Source of the DNA: Candidatus Poribacteria bacterium
GTDB taxonomy: Bacteria > Poribacteria > WGA-4E > WGA-3G
Length of the DNA stretch: 41,515 nt
Direction: 5' to 3'
NCBI GenBank assembly: GCA_021295715.1
Contig: JAGWBV010000016.1
Span: 364-41,878, forward strand
In this document: positions 16,851 to 25,911 of the stretch, piece after piece
Position numbering within the stretch: the stretch's first letter is position 1
Layout of the letters: every line of letters starts with the position of its first letter
Translations under genes and position numbers: made by a program
Notes under the pieces: generated by a model
Told to the model about the DNA's origin: nothing
Databases searched by the model: none
The model's input: the letters and a program-made list of their open reading frames with translations, nothing else

Positions 16851-18395
16851 TTAACTCATAATTCGTTGTACCGCCTCTTTCCACTGCGCGAGTTTCTCAT
16901 TGCGTTGCTTTGCGTCTATTTGTGGTGAAAAGACGCGAGCATTAAAAGCGGAGTCTTCAAGTTTTGTTTGCTCGATTCTATTTGCCTCAAGCTCTTCGAT
17001 GTCGTTCCACACACCAGCTGTGATACCTGCCAGGTATGTGGCACCCAAACCCGTTGATTCTATTTGTGTTGGACGTTCCACATTTATCCCTAAGATGTCC
17101 GCTTGGAACTGCATGAGGAAATTGTTCGCAGCTGCACCCCCGTCAACACGTAATTGCTCCAGCGTCATCTCTGCGTCAGTCGACATTGCCTTAACAACAT
17201 CTGCGGATTGATACGCAATGGATTCTAACGTGGCTCGGATGATTTGCTCGCGGGTACTCCCGCGTGTTAAGCCGAGGATAGCCCCGCGTGCATCGGGATC
17301 CCAATAGGGCGCGCCAAGCCCGGTAAAGGCAGGAACAACAAAGACACCGCCTGAATCTGGTATAGCGGAAGCCATTTCCTCCGTTTCTGACGCGCTCTTA
17401 ATAATTGAGATACCGTCGCGAAGCCATTGGACAGCAGCACCGGCAACGAATACACTTCCCTCTAATGCATAAACGGGGTTTTCGTCTAAACCACAAGCGA
17501 GTGTCGTCAGGAGTCCAGTTTTTGTTAATACTTTTTCAGTGCCTGTGTTTAGCATGAGAAAACAACCCGTCCCATAGGTGTTTTTCGCCATACCGGGTTT
17601 GATGCACAATTGACCGAAGAGTGCGGCTTGCTGGTCACCCGCCACTCCGGTGATTGGAATCCCATCCAGAGATATATTTTTCCCGAAGGTTTCAAGCCAG
17701 AAGTTCCGATAGAAACTCGCTGTGCCGAAGTTGCTTGCAGAAGGACAGACTTCGGGTAAAATCGCTTTCGGGACGTTCAAAATTTCCAAAAGGGTTTCGT
17801 CCCATGAGAGTGTATTGATATTAAAGAGCAGGGTCCGTGAGGCGTTCGTGTAATCGGTTTTATGAACTGCCCCATCCGTTAATTTCCAGAGGAGCCATGT
17901 ATCTACGGTTCCGAAAGCGAGTTCGCCGCGTTCTGCACGTTCCCGAGCCCCACTCACATGATCCAGGATCCATGCAACCTTTGTTCCAGAAAAATAAGCA
18001 TCAATGACAAGTCCCGTTTTCGCTCTAATCTCTTCAGCAACGCCCTGTTTTTCAAGAAGCGCACATTTATCAGCAGTGCGGCGGCACTGCCACACGATCG
18101 CTGGGTAAATCGGTTTTCCTGTTTGTCTGTCCCAAATGAGTGTCGTTTCACGTTGGTTTGCAATTCCAATAGCAACAATATTCAGGGCATTTTCTTTTGC
18201 AAAAAGTGTGTCTATTGCTTGTAAAGTGGCGTTCCAGATTTCCTCTGGATCGTGTTCCACCCAACCGGGATGAGGATAGTATTGTGTAAATTCTTGGTAT
18301 CCTTGTGCGATAATGTTTCCCTTTACATCGACAAGGAGCGCGGTAGTTCCAGTCGTCCCTTGGTCGATTGAAAGGAGGCAAGCGGTATTCGACAT
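16851..18395 (-). CDS. glpK: Glycerol kinase
   Basis: 514 residues, full length. FGGY-family motifs: LLSIDQGTTGTTALLVD at the N-terminus (phosphate 1 loop), HPGWVEHDPEEIW, IGIANQRETTLIWDR, PITGVAGDQQAALFGQ, NTYGTGCFLMLNTG and GLGAPYWDPDARGAI. It phosphorylates glycerol to sn-glycerol-3-phosphate with ATP in the cytoplasm. An AGGAG lies 13 nt before the ATG (complement of 18409-18413). First gene of an operon with a sensor kinase and an NtrC-type regulator; no glpF or glpD is nearby. The operon makes control by extracellular signals plausible, but this is inference. Confidence 0.95.
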   Translation of the reverse strand: MSNTACLLSIDQGTTGTTALLVDVKGNIIAQGYQEFTQYYPHPGWVEHDPEEIWNATLQAIDTLFAKENALNIVAIGIANQRETTLIWDRQTGKPIYPAIVWQCRRTADKCALLEKQGVAEEIRAKTGLVIDAYFSGTKVAWILDHVSGARERAERGELAFGTVDTWLLWKLTDGAVHKTDYTNASRTLLFNINTLSWDETLLEILNVPKAILPEVCPSASNFGTASFYRNFWLETFGKNISLDGIPITGVAGDQQAALFGQLCIKPGMAKNTYGTGCFLMLNTGTEKVLTKTGLLTTLACGLDENPVYALEGSVFVAGAAVQWLRDGISIIKSASETEEMASAIPDSGGVFVVPAFTGLGAPYWDPDARGAILGLTRGSTREQIIRATLESIAYQSADVVKAMSTDAEMTLEQLRVDGGAAANNFLMQFQADILGINVERPTQIESTGLGATYLAGITAGVWNDIEELEANRIEQTKLEDSAFNARVFSPQIDAKQRNEKLAQWKEAVQRIMS

Positions 18396-18511
18396 ACTAT
18401 AGATGCGGCTCCTAAGCGTTTTCTTTTAGAATAACACCGAATTAGAAAAAAATCAAGTGAAAATCAGTGTTTGGCGCGATCTCAGATTCTAACATTTTTT
18501 CGAGATTCAGG

Positions 18512-18541
18512 TTGACATGATGGCTTTTGTTTTGGTATAAT
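18512..18541 (+). promoter_or_regulatory. Consensus sigma70-type promoter with a long leader
   Basis: TTGACA (18512-18517), 18-bp spacer, TATAAT (18536-18541): both hexamers are perfect consensus. The start of transcription is expected near 18548, giving a leader of about 250 nt before the preferred GTG start at 18799. The same gap must hold the glpK promoter on the other strand, which I could not define. Confidence 0.8.
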
Positions 18542-18798
18542 ATGCTATTATGCTTTGAATGTATCGTAGCATTATATTATACAGAGATATTTCGTTTTCG
18601 CCTGTGATATGCATGGCAGAGAAGTCGGATCACTTTAAAATCCAAATTCGCGGATTGCTCCTACTGGACGGCATCCTTGGTTCGCAAAACGGGGCTGCGC
18701 GGAAACGAATCAAACCGTTCTACTGTTCAAGCAATTTACAAATTAGAATATTGTCGAAATATAAACAGATTCCAATGGTTCAGAGAGGAGTAGACGTT

Positions 18799-20676
18799 GT
18801 GAAAAAGATTTTGCTTTGCGCGTTTGTGATATTCTGCTTGGCTGCATATCAGAGTCACGCGCAGATTGAGTGGGATGCTGAAAAGTTTATGCCGTTGTCG
18901 GAAGTGAAACGGGGCATGACAGGGAAAGGCTACACAGTATTTTCCGGGACAACGGTGGAAGAATTTGAATGTGAAGTTGTGAGTGTCGAATACAACTTTA
19001 TCCCGGGGTGGCATGTCGTATGGATGAAGGGTTTGAGTGACAACTTCAAGCGGACGGGTGTCGCAGGCGGAATGAGTGGGAGTCCAATATACATTGACGG
19101 ACGACTCATGGGTGCGCTTTCCCTCGGTTATTTTAATCAGCGGGAACATGCGAATGGTTTTGGTGTCACGCCGATTGAATTGATGGTTAAGGTGGCACAG
19201 CGTGGCATGGAGCCTAATTTAAGTTACGAAGGTGCTCAACTTTTTAATCTCAATTCAGCTGCTGCACAGGAATATGGATTGGATGCAGGGCAGTCTTTGC
19301 TTCGCGATGGTCAGGTTGCACAGGGACCGCGTGCTTTCGATGAAATGTGGCGTGACAGTATCGCCGATATGCCTTCCCAAGTGAGGTCCGCACGGTTATC
19401 CATTCCTGTCACACTTCCAACGCTTAATTCGGAGGTAATACGGTTTATCAAACCGGTTTTTGATAAACTCAATTTTACCCCCGTTCAAGCGGCAGGCGGT
19501 GGAGGTCCCGTTAAGGAATCACCGGTTGAGGAAGGACAGATAATCGGGACGGAATATGTCCGTGGAGACGTTTCCTTTTTTGGGTATGGAACTATCACTC
19601 ACGTAGAGGGTAATGAACTGCTTGCTTATGGGCACGCTGCGTCTGCAGAAGGTAACGTCAATATTCCGATTTCTGGCGGATATGTGCATTTTATCCTTCC
19701 GAGCCGTTCCCGTTCCTCCAAAATAGCTTCTGCGACGCAGCCCATCGGGACCTTGGTGCAAGACCGGGATCCTGCTATTGCTGGCATCATCGGAAAACAC
19801 CCGAGTTATATTCCTGTAAATGTCAATGTGCAGACTGCTGATGGTAAGCGGCATCAGAAGGCTTACGAAGTGATTCGACATCGCAGTTTCTCTCCAGTTT
19901 ATACAGGCATGGGGGCGTGGATGCTCATGGACACACTTGAGTTTTACCTGGGAGACTACACGCTCAATATGGAAGCGACTATCACTCTCAAAGAACATCC
20001 GAACCTCAAAACACGTGAGTTAGTCTATAAGAATATCTATTCTTCCAGAGGTTCACCCGGGTTTGGGATCATGCAGACGCTCTTGATGCCAATGTTTCAG
20101 TTAGCAACCAACCAGTATACGAGTGTTCCGGTCGAAAATGTCACCATTGATGTGAGCATAGAGGATAAACGGAGAACGGCGAGGATTCAAAGTCTTCAAA
20201 TGGATAAACTCCGCTATCGACCTGGGGATACTGTTGAGGTAGAAATTACTTTGCAACCCTATTTTGAAAACCCGATAGTGCAAACAGGGACAATCACGAT
20301 TCCTAAAGATGTTCCAGATGGGCTTGTGACGCTCCTCGCCACCAATGCCAGTTTTCACGAAGCTTGGCAGCGTAACCGGGCCCCTCTGAACTTTCGGCAT
20401 AAAAATATCAATCAATTAGTCGAATTATTGCAACGAGGCGAAAATAACTCGGATATCATTATGGAACTCTTTGTGCCTGAACCGGGACTCACCGTTCAGG
20501 GTGAAGAATTCGCACACCTGCCGCCTTCAGTCATGTCAGTCATGAATACCGCAAAGCAGATCGGCAATAGCGGATACACTATGGGCACCACACTACACAT
20601 TGATAAAGTGTCAACCGACTATGTGGTCTATGGAAGCGGCATGATTCGGCTCGTTGTGGATAGGAACGCAGAGTGA
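18799..20676 (+). CDS. SpoIVB-type (S55) serine peptidase, secreted
   Basis: I prefer the GTG at 18799: it follows a GAGAGGAG ribosome binding site and begins a classical signal peptide (KKILLCAFVIFCLAAYQSHAQ). The reading frame is open upstream to 18559 but those 80 residues look non-coding. The mature protein has the S55 fold: EVKRGMTGKGYTVFSG, then FIPGWHVVWMK and GVAGGMSGSPIYIDGRLMGALSLG, with Ser93 in GMSGSP as the likely nucleophile. SpoIVB itself cleaves a sporulation checkpoint protein; here no sporulation genes are seen, so the role is likely in envelope protein processing. The remaining 400 residues are beta-rich (TVEVEITLQPYF) and hold no recognisable PDZ domain. Followed by a repeat and a secreted propeller gene. 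Confidence 0.8.
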   Translation: MKKILLCAFVIFCLAAYQSHAQIEWDAEKFMPLSEVKRGMTGKGYTVFSGTTVEEFECEVVSVEYNFIPGWHVVWMKGLSDNFKRTGVAGGMSGSPIYIDGRLMGALSLGYFNQREHANGFGVTPIELMVKVAQRGMEPNLSYEGAQLFNLNSAAAQEYGLDAGQSLLRDGQVAQGPRAFDEMWRDSIADMPSQVRSARLSIPVTLPTLNSEVIRFIKPVFDKLNFTPVQAAGGGGPVKESPVEEGQIIGTEYVRGDVSFFGYGTITHVEGNELLAYGHAASAEGNVNIPISGGYVHFILPSRSRSSKIASATQPIGTLVQDRDPAIAGIIGKHPSYIPVNVNVQTADGKRHQKAYEVIRHRSFSPVYTGMGAWMLMDTLEFYLGDYTLNMEATITLKEHPNLKTRELVYKNIYSSRGSPGFGIMQTLLMPMFQLATNQYTSVPVENVTIDVSIEDKRRTARIQSLQMDKLRYRPGDTVEVEITLQPYFENPIVQTGTITIPKDVPDGLVTLLATNASFHEAWQRNRAPLNFRHKNINQLVELLQRGENNSDIIMELFVPEPGLTVQGEEFAHLPPSVMSVMNTAKQIGNSGYTMGTTLHIDKVSTDYVVYGSGMIRLVVDRNAE

Positions 20677-20677
20677 T

Positions 20678-20787
20678 AGTTATCAGTTTTCAGTTAATTT
20701 TGATTTTATAGTTTTCAGTTAACAGTCTTCAGTGAAGAGAGGCTTTGGATTAAACAACACGCTTCTTGCGGCTGACAACTGATAACT
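20678..20787. repeat. 110-bp inverted-repeat element between two secreted-protein genes
   Basis: AGTTATCAGTT (20678-20688) is the exact reverse complement of AACTGATAACT (20777-20787); allowing one mismatch the arms extend to 16 bp (20678-20693 with 20772-20787). The left half also repeats TTTTCAGTTA directly. It begins two bases after the stop of the peptidase gene and ends five bases before the AGGAGG ribosome binding site of the next gene, so both genes are intact around it. It resembles a palindromic MITE. Confidence 0.6.
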
Positions 20788-20807
20788 GTTACAGGAGGAT
20801 ATTTTCA

Positions 20808-22952
20808 ATGCGCCGTGTCATCTCCTTTTGGAGTCTTATCTTAACCATCTTTATTTATGCAAGCATCGCATCTGCAGTCAATACATCTTTATGGGAGCAA
20901 AAAAATCACGCGGATTTTGCGTCTGGCAAGCCCAAGGACCTTTCACTTACAAGTACCGGGGATGTGATGTTATCTCCCAAAATTGATTCCTTTACGAAGT
21001 TGAAAGAGACCCAAGTTTGGGCACTGGTAGAGGATACAGCCGGAAATCTCTATGCTGGGACCGGGAACGAAGGAAAAATCTATAAAATTGCTGCTGATGG
21101 CGACACTGCTGAACTTTATTACAATTCACCTGAAGTTACCATTTACAGTCTCGCTATCGGACCCGACAATGCACTCTACGCTGGCACTGGACCCGATGGA
21201 TTGATTTACAAAATCACTGATGCTACAACGCCTCCGACGACCCTGCTTAATGAAGGGGACAAATATGTGTGGGCGTTGAAATTTGATGATGCCGGCAATC
21301 TCTATGCCGCGACAGGTACTGATGGTAAAATTTACAAGATCACGCCAGAGGGTGAGTCCAGTGTTCTGTTTGATGCCGAAGAAAAGAATATCATGACGTT
21401 CCTTCTACACGAAAACGGTTTCTATGCGGGAAGCAGCGACAACGGCATTATTTACCATATCATGGACGATGGGACAGCAAAGGTTATCTATCAAGCGACA
21501 GAGAAAGAGGTACGCGCCCTTGAAATGGATACTCAAGGCAACCTCTATGCGGCAGTCGTTACGTCCCAACCGGCTGAACCTTCAAGGGGACGACGCGGTG
21601 GTTCAAGTGGACCGCCAACCCCCTCGGGTCCCCCGCCCCCGGGTGGTGGTGCACCGCAAGAAAACAAGTCCAGTATCTATAAAATTCGTCCGGATGGCAC
21701 GGCGGTTTCAATTTGGAATTCGCCAGAACCCCTTATCTTAGCCATCGTTCTCGAAAGTGACTCGCAAATTTTGGTAGGGACCGGCGATGAAGGAAAACTC
21801 TATCGCGTCAATCCGATGAGCGGAGACTCTGTGGAAGTCGGCAAATGCTCGGCAAATCAGGTCGTAGCCATACACCAGAAAAAAGGGGATGGAGACACCA
21901 AAACGCTCCTTGCGACGGGGAATCCCGGTAAACTTTTTAATCTTACGGACACCTACGTTGAAGAAGGAACGCTTGAATCTGAAGTGCACGATACGAAAAG
22001 TTTGTCTCGCTGGGGGAAACTTTCCTGGGAAGGTGAAATGGCAGAGGGAACAGCGGTTGCCTTTTCAACCCGAACCGGTAATACCAAAAAACCAGATGAT
22101 ACATGGAGCGACTGGTCTGATGAGCTCACGACAGCGGAAGGCTCTCAGATTCCGAATGGAGATGGTCAGTACATCCAGTGGCGTGCGAAGTTCACAACCA
22201 GCGACACGGCGCAAACACCTATTTTGAAGAAGGTTACCCTCGCCTCCGTGCAGACGAACGTTGAGCCGCGCTTTACCAGTATTGAGGTAGATGATGGTAG
22301 TGGTAGCGGGAACCAAGAGAGAGGACGCCGCGCGTCTGGCGGAAGTTTACCTCCCCCAGGGGCACGCGGTGGCGATAGCGGCGGATCAGGCAATGCAGGC
22401 GACGGTCCTTCTAAAACATGGAAGGTGAGCTGGAAAGTTGAAGATGCAAATGCCGATACGTTGCAATATACCCTCTACTACAAAGCGACTGACGAGAGCA
22501 ACTGGCGGCTCCTCAAAAAGGAATTGGCCAAAGCGAACTATGAATGGGATGTCACTACCGTTCCAGATGGACGCTATACCTTAAAGGTCGTGGCAACCGA
22601 TAAACTCAGCAATCCAGTTGGATGGGCAAAATCCGCTGAGAAAGTGAGTATGCCGGTTGAGGTGGACAATACGCAGCCCAGTATTGGAGAAATCCAAGTC
22701 ACTGCGAATGGTGACAACACCTACAAAATTGCCTGTGACGTTACGGATATGACCACACCTATCCAGAAAGCCGTCTATAAGATTGACAGTGATGAACACT
22801 GGAAGGTTATCTTCCCTGACGATGGGATCTTCGATTCCAAAAAGGAGCAGCTCCACCTCGAAACAGGTGAACTCCCCGAAGGGGCACACACGATTATCAT
22901 TCAAGTGACAGACAGGGCAAAAAATACGGCTGTCGGTAGGACAAGTTTCTAA
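20808..22952 (+). CDS. Secreted beta-propeller protein with C-terminal Ig-like domain
   Basis: The ATG at 20808 is chosen because AGGAGG (20793-20798) precedes it and a signal peptide follows (RRVISFWSLILTIFIYASIASA). The N-terminal half has repeated blades with the pattern NLYAGTGNEGKIYKI (also ALYAGTGPDGLIYKI, NLYAATGTDGKIYKI, ILVGTGDEGKLYRV), like two-component-regulator or SMP-30-type propellers. A Pro/Gly-rich linker (near residue 270) and a second Gly/Ser-rich linker (near 510) separate a lectin-like beta domain and an Ig-like domain (YTLKVVATDKLSNPVGW). Function unknown; probably extracytoplasmic binding. A strong terminator lies directly behind it. It follows the S55 peptidase gene and may be co-transcribed across the repeat. 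Confidence 0.8.
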   Translation: MRRVISFWSLILTIFIYASIASAVNTSLWEQKNHADFASGKPKDLSLTSTGDVMLSPKIDSFTKLKETQVWALVEDTAGNLYAGTGNEGKIYKIAADGDTAELYYNSPEVTIYSLAIGPDNALYAGTGPDGLIYKITDATTPPTTLLNEGDKYVWALKFDDAGNLYAATGTDGKIYKITPEGESSVLFDAEEKNIMTFLLHENGFYAGSSDNGIIYHIMDDGTAKVIYQATEKEVRALEMDTQGNLYAAVVTSQPAEPSRGRRGGSSGPPTPSGPPPPGGGAPQENKSSIYKIRPDGTAVSIWNSPEPLILAIVLESDSQILVGTGDEGKLYRVNPMSGDSVEVGKCSANQVVAIHQKKGDGDTKTLLATGNPGKLFNLTDTYVEEGTLESEVHDTKSLSRWGKLSWEGEMAEGTAVAFSTRTGNTKKPDDTWSDWSDELTTAEGSQIPNGDGQYIQWRAKFTTSDTAQTPILKKVTLASVQTNVEPRFTSIEVDDGSGSGNQERGRRASGGSLPPPGARGGDSGGSGNAGDGPSKTWKVSWKVEDANADTLQYTLYYKATDESNWRLLKKELAKANYEWDVTTVPDGRYTLKVVATDKLSNPVGWAKSAEKVSMPVEVDNTQPSIGEIQVTANGDNTYKIACDVTDMTTPIQKAVYKIDSDEHWKVIFPDDGIFDSKKEQLHLETGELPEGAHTIIIQVTDRAKNTAVGRTSF

Positions 22953-22967
22953 CCGATTATAGTTTCA

Positions 22968-22997
22968 GGGCGGGTTTGAAACCCGCCCTATTTTTTT
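22968..22997 (+). terminator. Rho-independent terminator
   Basis: GGGCGGGTTT (22968-22977) pairs with AAACCCGCCC (22979-22988), followed after TA by seven T (22991-22997). The T run is on the plus strand only, so it serves the propeller gene, not the opposing bioA. Confidence 0.88.
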
Positions 22998-23010
22998 GTC
23001 TGAACAATTT

Positions 23011-24369
23011 TCAATGGCTGGGGTCGCTTGTAACAATATCGATTGCGGTATAAATGATGTCCAATAGAGCATCTAACTCTGAAATTGAGATCTGTAGCGG
23101 AGGCATCAAGACGATGGTATTAACAAGCGGTCGAAGGATCGCCCCACGGATGAGTGCCTCTTTGCAAACTCGGATACCTACCTTCTCTTCAAAGGGGTAG
23201 GGCGTGTAGGTGTCCGAATTTTTCATTAATTCTACACCGGCGGCAAAACCACAGACTCGGACATCCCCAACGTGCGGTAAAGCATAGAATTTCTGAAGTC
23301 GATTCTTGAAGTGTTCAATAGTCGGTTGGAGTCGGGAAAGGAGATTTTCACGCTCGAAAATAGCGATATTTTCTAATGCAACTGCACATGCTAATGGATT
23401 TCCAGTGAAGGTATGTCCGTGGAAGAAGGTCTTAAGGTCCCGGTACTCACCGAGGAAGGCGTTATAGATTTCATCGGTGGTTAACGTCGCCGCGAGTGGG
23501 AGATACCCACCTGCGAGTCCTTTTGCTGTACAGAAGAGGTCGGGTGTAACGTCCTCGTGCTCGCATGCCCACATTTTACCGGTGCGCCCGAACCCAGTCA
23601 TCACTTCATCAACGATAAGAAGTGTTTTCCATCGTTTTGCTAATGCCGCAAGTTCCTTTAAAAATCCGTTCGGAGCAATAAGCATACCGCCCGCGCCCTG
23701 GATGAGCGGCTCTAAGATAATACCTGCGATGCGCCCTTCATGTTCAGAGAGTGCGCGTTCTACTGCAGTGAGCCAATGCGTTTTAACCGCAGATTCATTA
23801 GCGTAAGGAGGGTGATAGGTTTCAGGAGCGGACACGCGGATACCTTTGAAAAGGAGGGAATCAAAAGTAGTGTGGAAACTATCAATACCACCGACACTCA
23901 TCGCTCCTATCGTGTCCCCGTGGTATGCATTATCAAAATGGATAAACAGTTTCCGTTGCTGTTCTTCCTTGTGTTGCCAGTACTGATACGCTATCTTCAA
24001 GGCAACCTCAACAGCGGTTGAACCGTTGTCGGAATAAAACACCTTGTTCAATCCCACAGGTGTGAGTTCTACCAATTTCTGTGCCAGCTGAATCGCGGGG
24101 ATGTTACTGTATCCAAGCAGTGTGGTGTGGGCGATCTTGTCTATCTGCGTCTTGAGTGCAGTGTTCAGTGCTGGATGATTATGTCCGTGAACATTCGTCC
24201 ACATGGAAGCGATTCCATCAATATACCGATTTCCGGCAATATCAATGAGGTAGCATCCTTCACCCCTTTCAATGATGACAGGCTCTTCCGCCAGCCAATC
24301 CTGCATTTGTGTAAACGGATGCCAGAGGTAACACCTATCCCAATCGACAAGCGTTTCTTTATCAACCAT
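23011..24369 (-). CDS. bioA: Adenosylmethionine-8-amino-7-oxononanoate aminotransferase
   Basis: 452 residues, the usual length. A class III PLP aminotransferase: LWHPFTQMQDW at the N-terminus is the BioA hallmark, then ASMWTNVHGHNHP, FYSDNGSTAVEVALK (PLP phosphate site), FDNAYHGDTIGAMSVGG, LIVDEVMTGFGRTG (Asp254) and FCTAKGLAGGYLPLAA with PLP Lys283. It makes 7,8-diaminopelargonic acid from KAPA with SAM as amino donor in biotin synthesis. It lies 21 bp downstream of the ferredoxin-fusion gene on the same strand and is probably co-transcribed. No bioB, bioD or bioF is in the window. Its own ribosome binding site is weak. Confidence 0.93.
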   Translation of the reverse strand: MVDKETLVDWDRCYLWHPFTQMQDWLAEEPVIIERGEGCYLIDIAGNRYIDGIASMWTNVHGHNHPALNTALKTQIDKIAHTTLLGYSNIPAIQLAQKLVELTPVGLNKVFYSDNGSTAVEVALKIAYQYWQHKEEQQRKLFIHFDNAYHGDTIGAMSVGGIDSFHTTFDSLLFKGIRVSAPETYHPPYANESAVKTHWLTAVERALSEHEGRIAGIILEPLIQGAGGMLIAPNGFLKELAALAKRWKTLLIVDEVMTGFGRTGKMWACEHEDVTPDLFCTAKGLAGGYLPLAATLTTDEIYNAFLGEYRDLKTFFHGHTFTGNPLACAVALENIAIFERENLLSRLQPTIEHFKNRLQKFYALPHVGDVRVCGFAAGVELMKNSDTYTPYPFEEKVGIRVCKEALIRGAILRPLVNTIVLMPPLQISISELDALLDIIYTAIDIVTSDPSH

Positions 24370-24390
24370 AGCCTATAGCTGCAAGTTTCG

Positions 24391-25650
24391 CTATCCCTTC
24401 AGTTTGGCATAATGCACTATTGGCTCAAGTCCGAGCGATTCACATGTGCCGCTTTTGGAGACGATAATCGTCAATACTTTATTCCGATAAGTCGCCTGAA
24501 AATCTTCTGGCTGTCCTGAGATCGGCATGATGTTTGTGAAACCGTTCGGGAATGAACTCGCGCGACCTACAACGGAAGTGAACCTTGGATCATCCAATTG
24601 GGTCTGAACAGTTAAAATACTTTCAGGTGCGGGGCGTTCACCGGGGACATACGGCGAACTGAGTTGGATTTCATACGCGTAATCCGGCATCCTATCGGGG
24701 AGTTCATGCTCTTCCTTCAAGACCGAATTCGGCACCCACCTCGGAAATTCGATTTCGACCTCGTAGTGATTCGTCAGCTCTGTAACGCGATTTACCATAC
24801 CGTAGCGTCTGTAACGTTCCCGGACGTCGTCAGAATAGATCACACCATTTGTGAGCACCGATCCGGGCACCGTTTTGCGTTCTTCTTGTGGCTGAACGGT
24901 AAGAGCTGAACGCAAGCCACTTAGAAGTGGGGTTGCAATGAGTGATGGAAACCATCCGTAGAAAGCCGCACCGTAGCGCTGTTGTTCAACTTCGGAATTG
25001 AACTCGTCTTTAAATCTGTAGATGCCTTCTGAAATGGCGATGATGATCCCCAAGAAAATCATCAGATTGCCTTCACTTGTAAAAAGGTTAGCACTTTGCC
25101 CTTTGAGCCCGACGAAGAAGAGGATAAGCGGATAGAGTGTCAAGTTGATGAGGCTATTGATACCTGTTGATACCGCAGAACTAAAGACAACCGAATTGCC
25201 TGCCATCTCCTCAAGTCGTGCTTTAAACTTCGCTGAAAAAGCACCGAGCAGCGGTTGTAGAAGCAGTGTTAAGACATTGTATGGTGTGCGAAGTCTTGAG
25301 TCTGGGACCTCCGGTATTTGCGCAAATTCCTCAGGTATACCTTGTTGCTTCCCTTGTGCGGCTTTTCCTGTTTCGCCAGCTCCTTCGTCCATGGTTTCAG
25401 GTTTAACGAAGGTCTCGAAGAATTTACGATTTATCTCAATATACGATTCCCATTCGCTGGGGACATCACTTTCCATGGAGATTGCGTCAACCGGACACGC
25501 AGGTTCGCATGCCGCGCAGTCGATACATTCATCCGGGTTAATATAAAGTTGATTTTCGCCTTCGGTGGTGTGTATACAATCGACCGGACAGACATCAACG
25601 CACGCTGTGTCCTTTACATCGACACACGGTTCGCAAATAATGTAAGCCAT
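24391..25650 (-). CDS. 7Fe-type ferredoxin fused to a membrane and beta-rich extension
   Basis: 419 residues. Residues 1-80 are a complete Thermus/Azotobacter-type ferredoxin: CEPCVDVKDTACVDVCPVDCI and CIDCAACEPACPVDA, followed by the family tail VPSEWESYIEINRKF. Residues about 85-120 are a charged linker, about 130-240 contain one or two hydrophobic segments (LINLTLYPLILFFVG; LMIFLGIIIAISEGIY; WFPSLIATPLLSGL), and 280-419 are beta-rich, ending with a pattern reminiscent of an HSP20-like sandwich (YRNKVLTIIVSKSG). The clusters would be cytoplasmic and tethered to the membrane. The partner is unknown; biotin synthase needs electrons, so the neighbour bioA is suggestive only. Ribosome binding site AAGGAGG just before the ATG. 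Confidence 0.75.
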   Translation of the reverse strand: MAYIICEPCVDVKDTACVDVCPVDCIHTTEGENQLYINPDECIDCAACEPACPVDAISMESDVPSEWESYIEINRKFFETFVKPETMDEGAGETGKAAQGKQQGIPEEFAQIPEVPDSRLRTPYNVLTLLLQPLLGAFSAKFKARLEEMAGNSVVFSSAVSTGINSLINLTLYPLILFFVGLKGQSANLFTSEGNLMIFLGIIIAISEGIYRFKDEFNSEVEQQRYGAAFYGWFPSLIATPLLSGLRSALTVQPQEERKTVPGSVLTNGVIYSDDVRERYRRYGMVNRVTELTNHYEVEIEFPRWVPNSVLKEEHELPDRMPDYAYEIQLSSPYVPGERPAPESILTVQTQLDDPRFTSVVGRASSFPNGFTNIMPISGQPEDFQATYRNKVLTIIVSKSGTCESLGLEPIVHYAKLKG

Positions 25651-25680
25651 TTTCCCCTCCTTTTTGGTGTTTCACTGTTA

Positions 25681-25709
25681 AGTATACCACAATTCAGTGC
25701 CTGTGGCAA
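25681..25709 (-). promoter_or_regulatory. Sigma70-type promoter of the ferredoxin-bioA operon
   Basis: Read on the minus strand: TTGCCA (25709-25704), 17-bp spacer, TATACT (25686-25681), about 31 bp before the start codon, with AAGGAGG at 25662-25656. Confidence 0.65.
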
Positions 25710-25731
25710 GGAATATTGCTGATTTCACAGT

Positions 25732-25760
25732 TTGACAAATAGGTGAATGATGACTATAAT
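25732..25760 (+). promoter_or_regulatory. Consensus sigma70-type promoter of truD
   Basis: TTGACA (25732-25737), 17-bp spacer, TATAAT (25755-25760): perfect hexamers and ideal spacing. The leader to the truD ATG would be about 145 nt. It is back-to-back with the ferredoxin promoter, 22 bp apart. Confidence 0.8.
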
Positions 25761-25911
25761 GGCATCGAGACTCACGGATATAAGAGAAATCAAAGGAATA
25801 CTTAAAATTCATAACATCAAAAACCAAGCACGGAATGAAATGGAGTGCGACTCAAAATCAAAACTTCCTAATAACTGATGACGAAACTTATCCGCAAGGA
25901 ATAATTAAAAA

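Noticed and set aside
18559-18798. N-terminal extension of the S55 peptidase frame
   Set aside because: The 80 residues have no domain, and the GTG at 18799 has a strong ribosome binding site and begins a signal peptide.
25878-25904. Eight-codon leader ORF before truD
   Set aside because: Too short, no repeated codons or attenuator structure to suggest a leader peptide.
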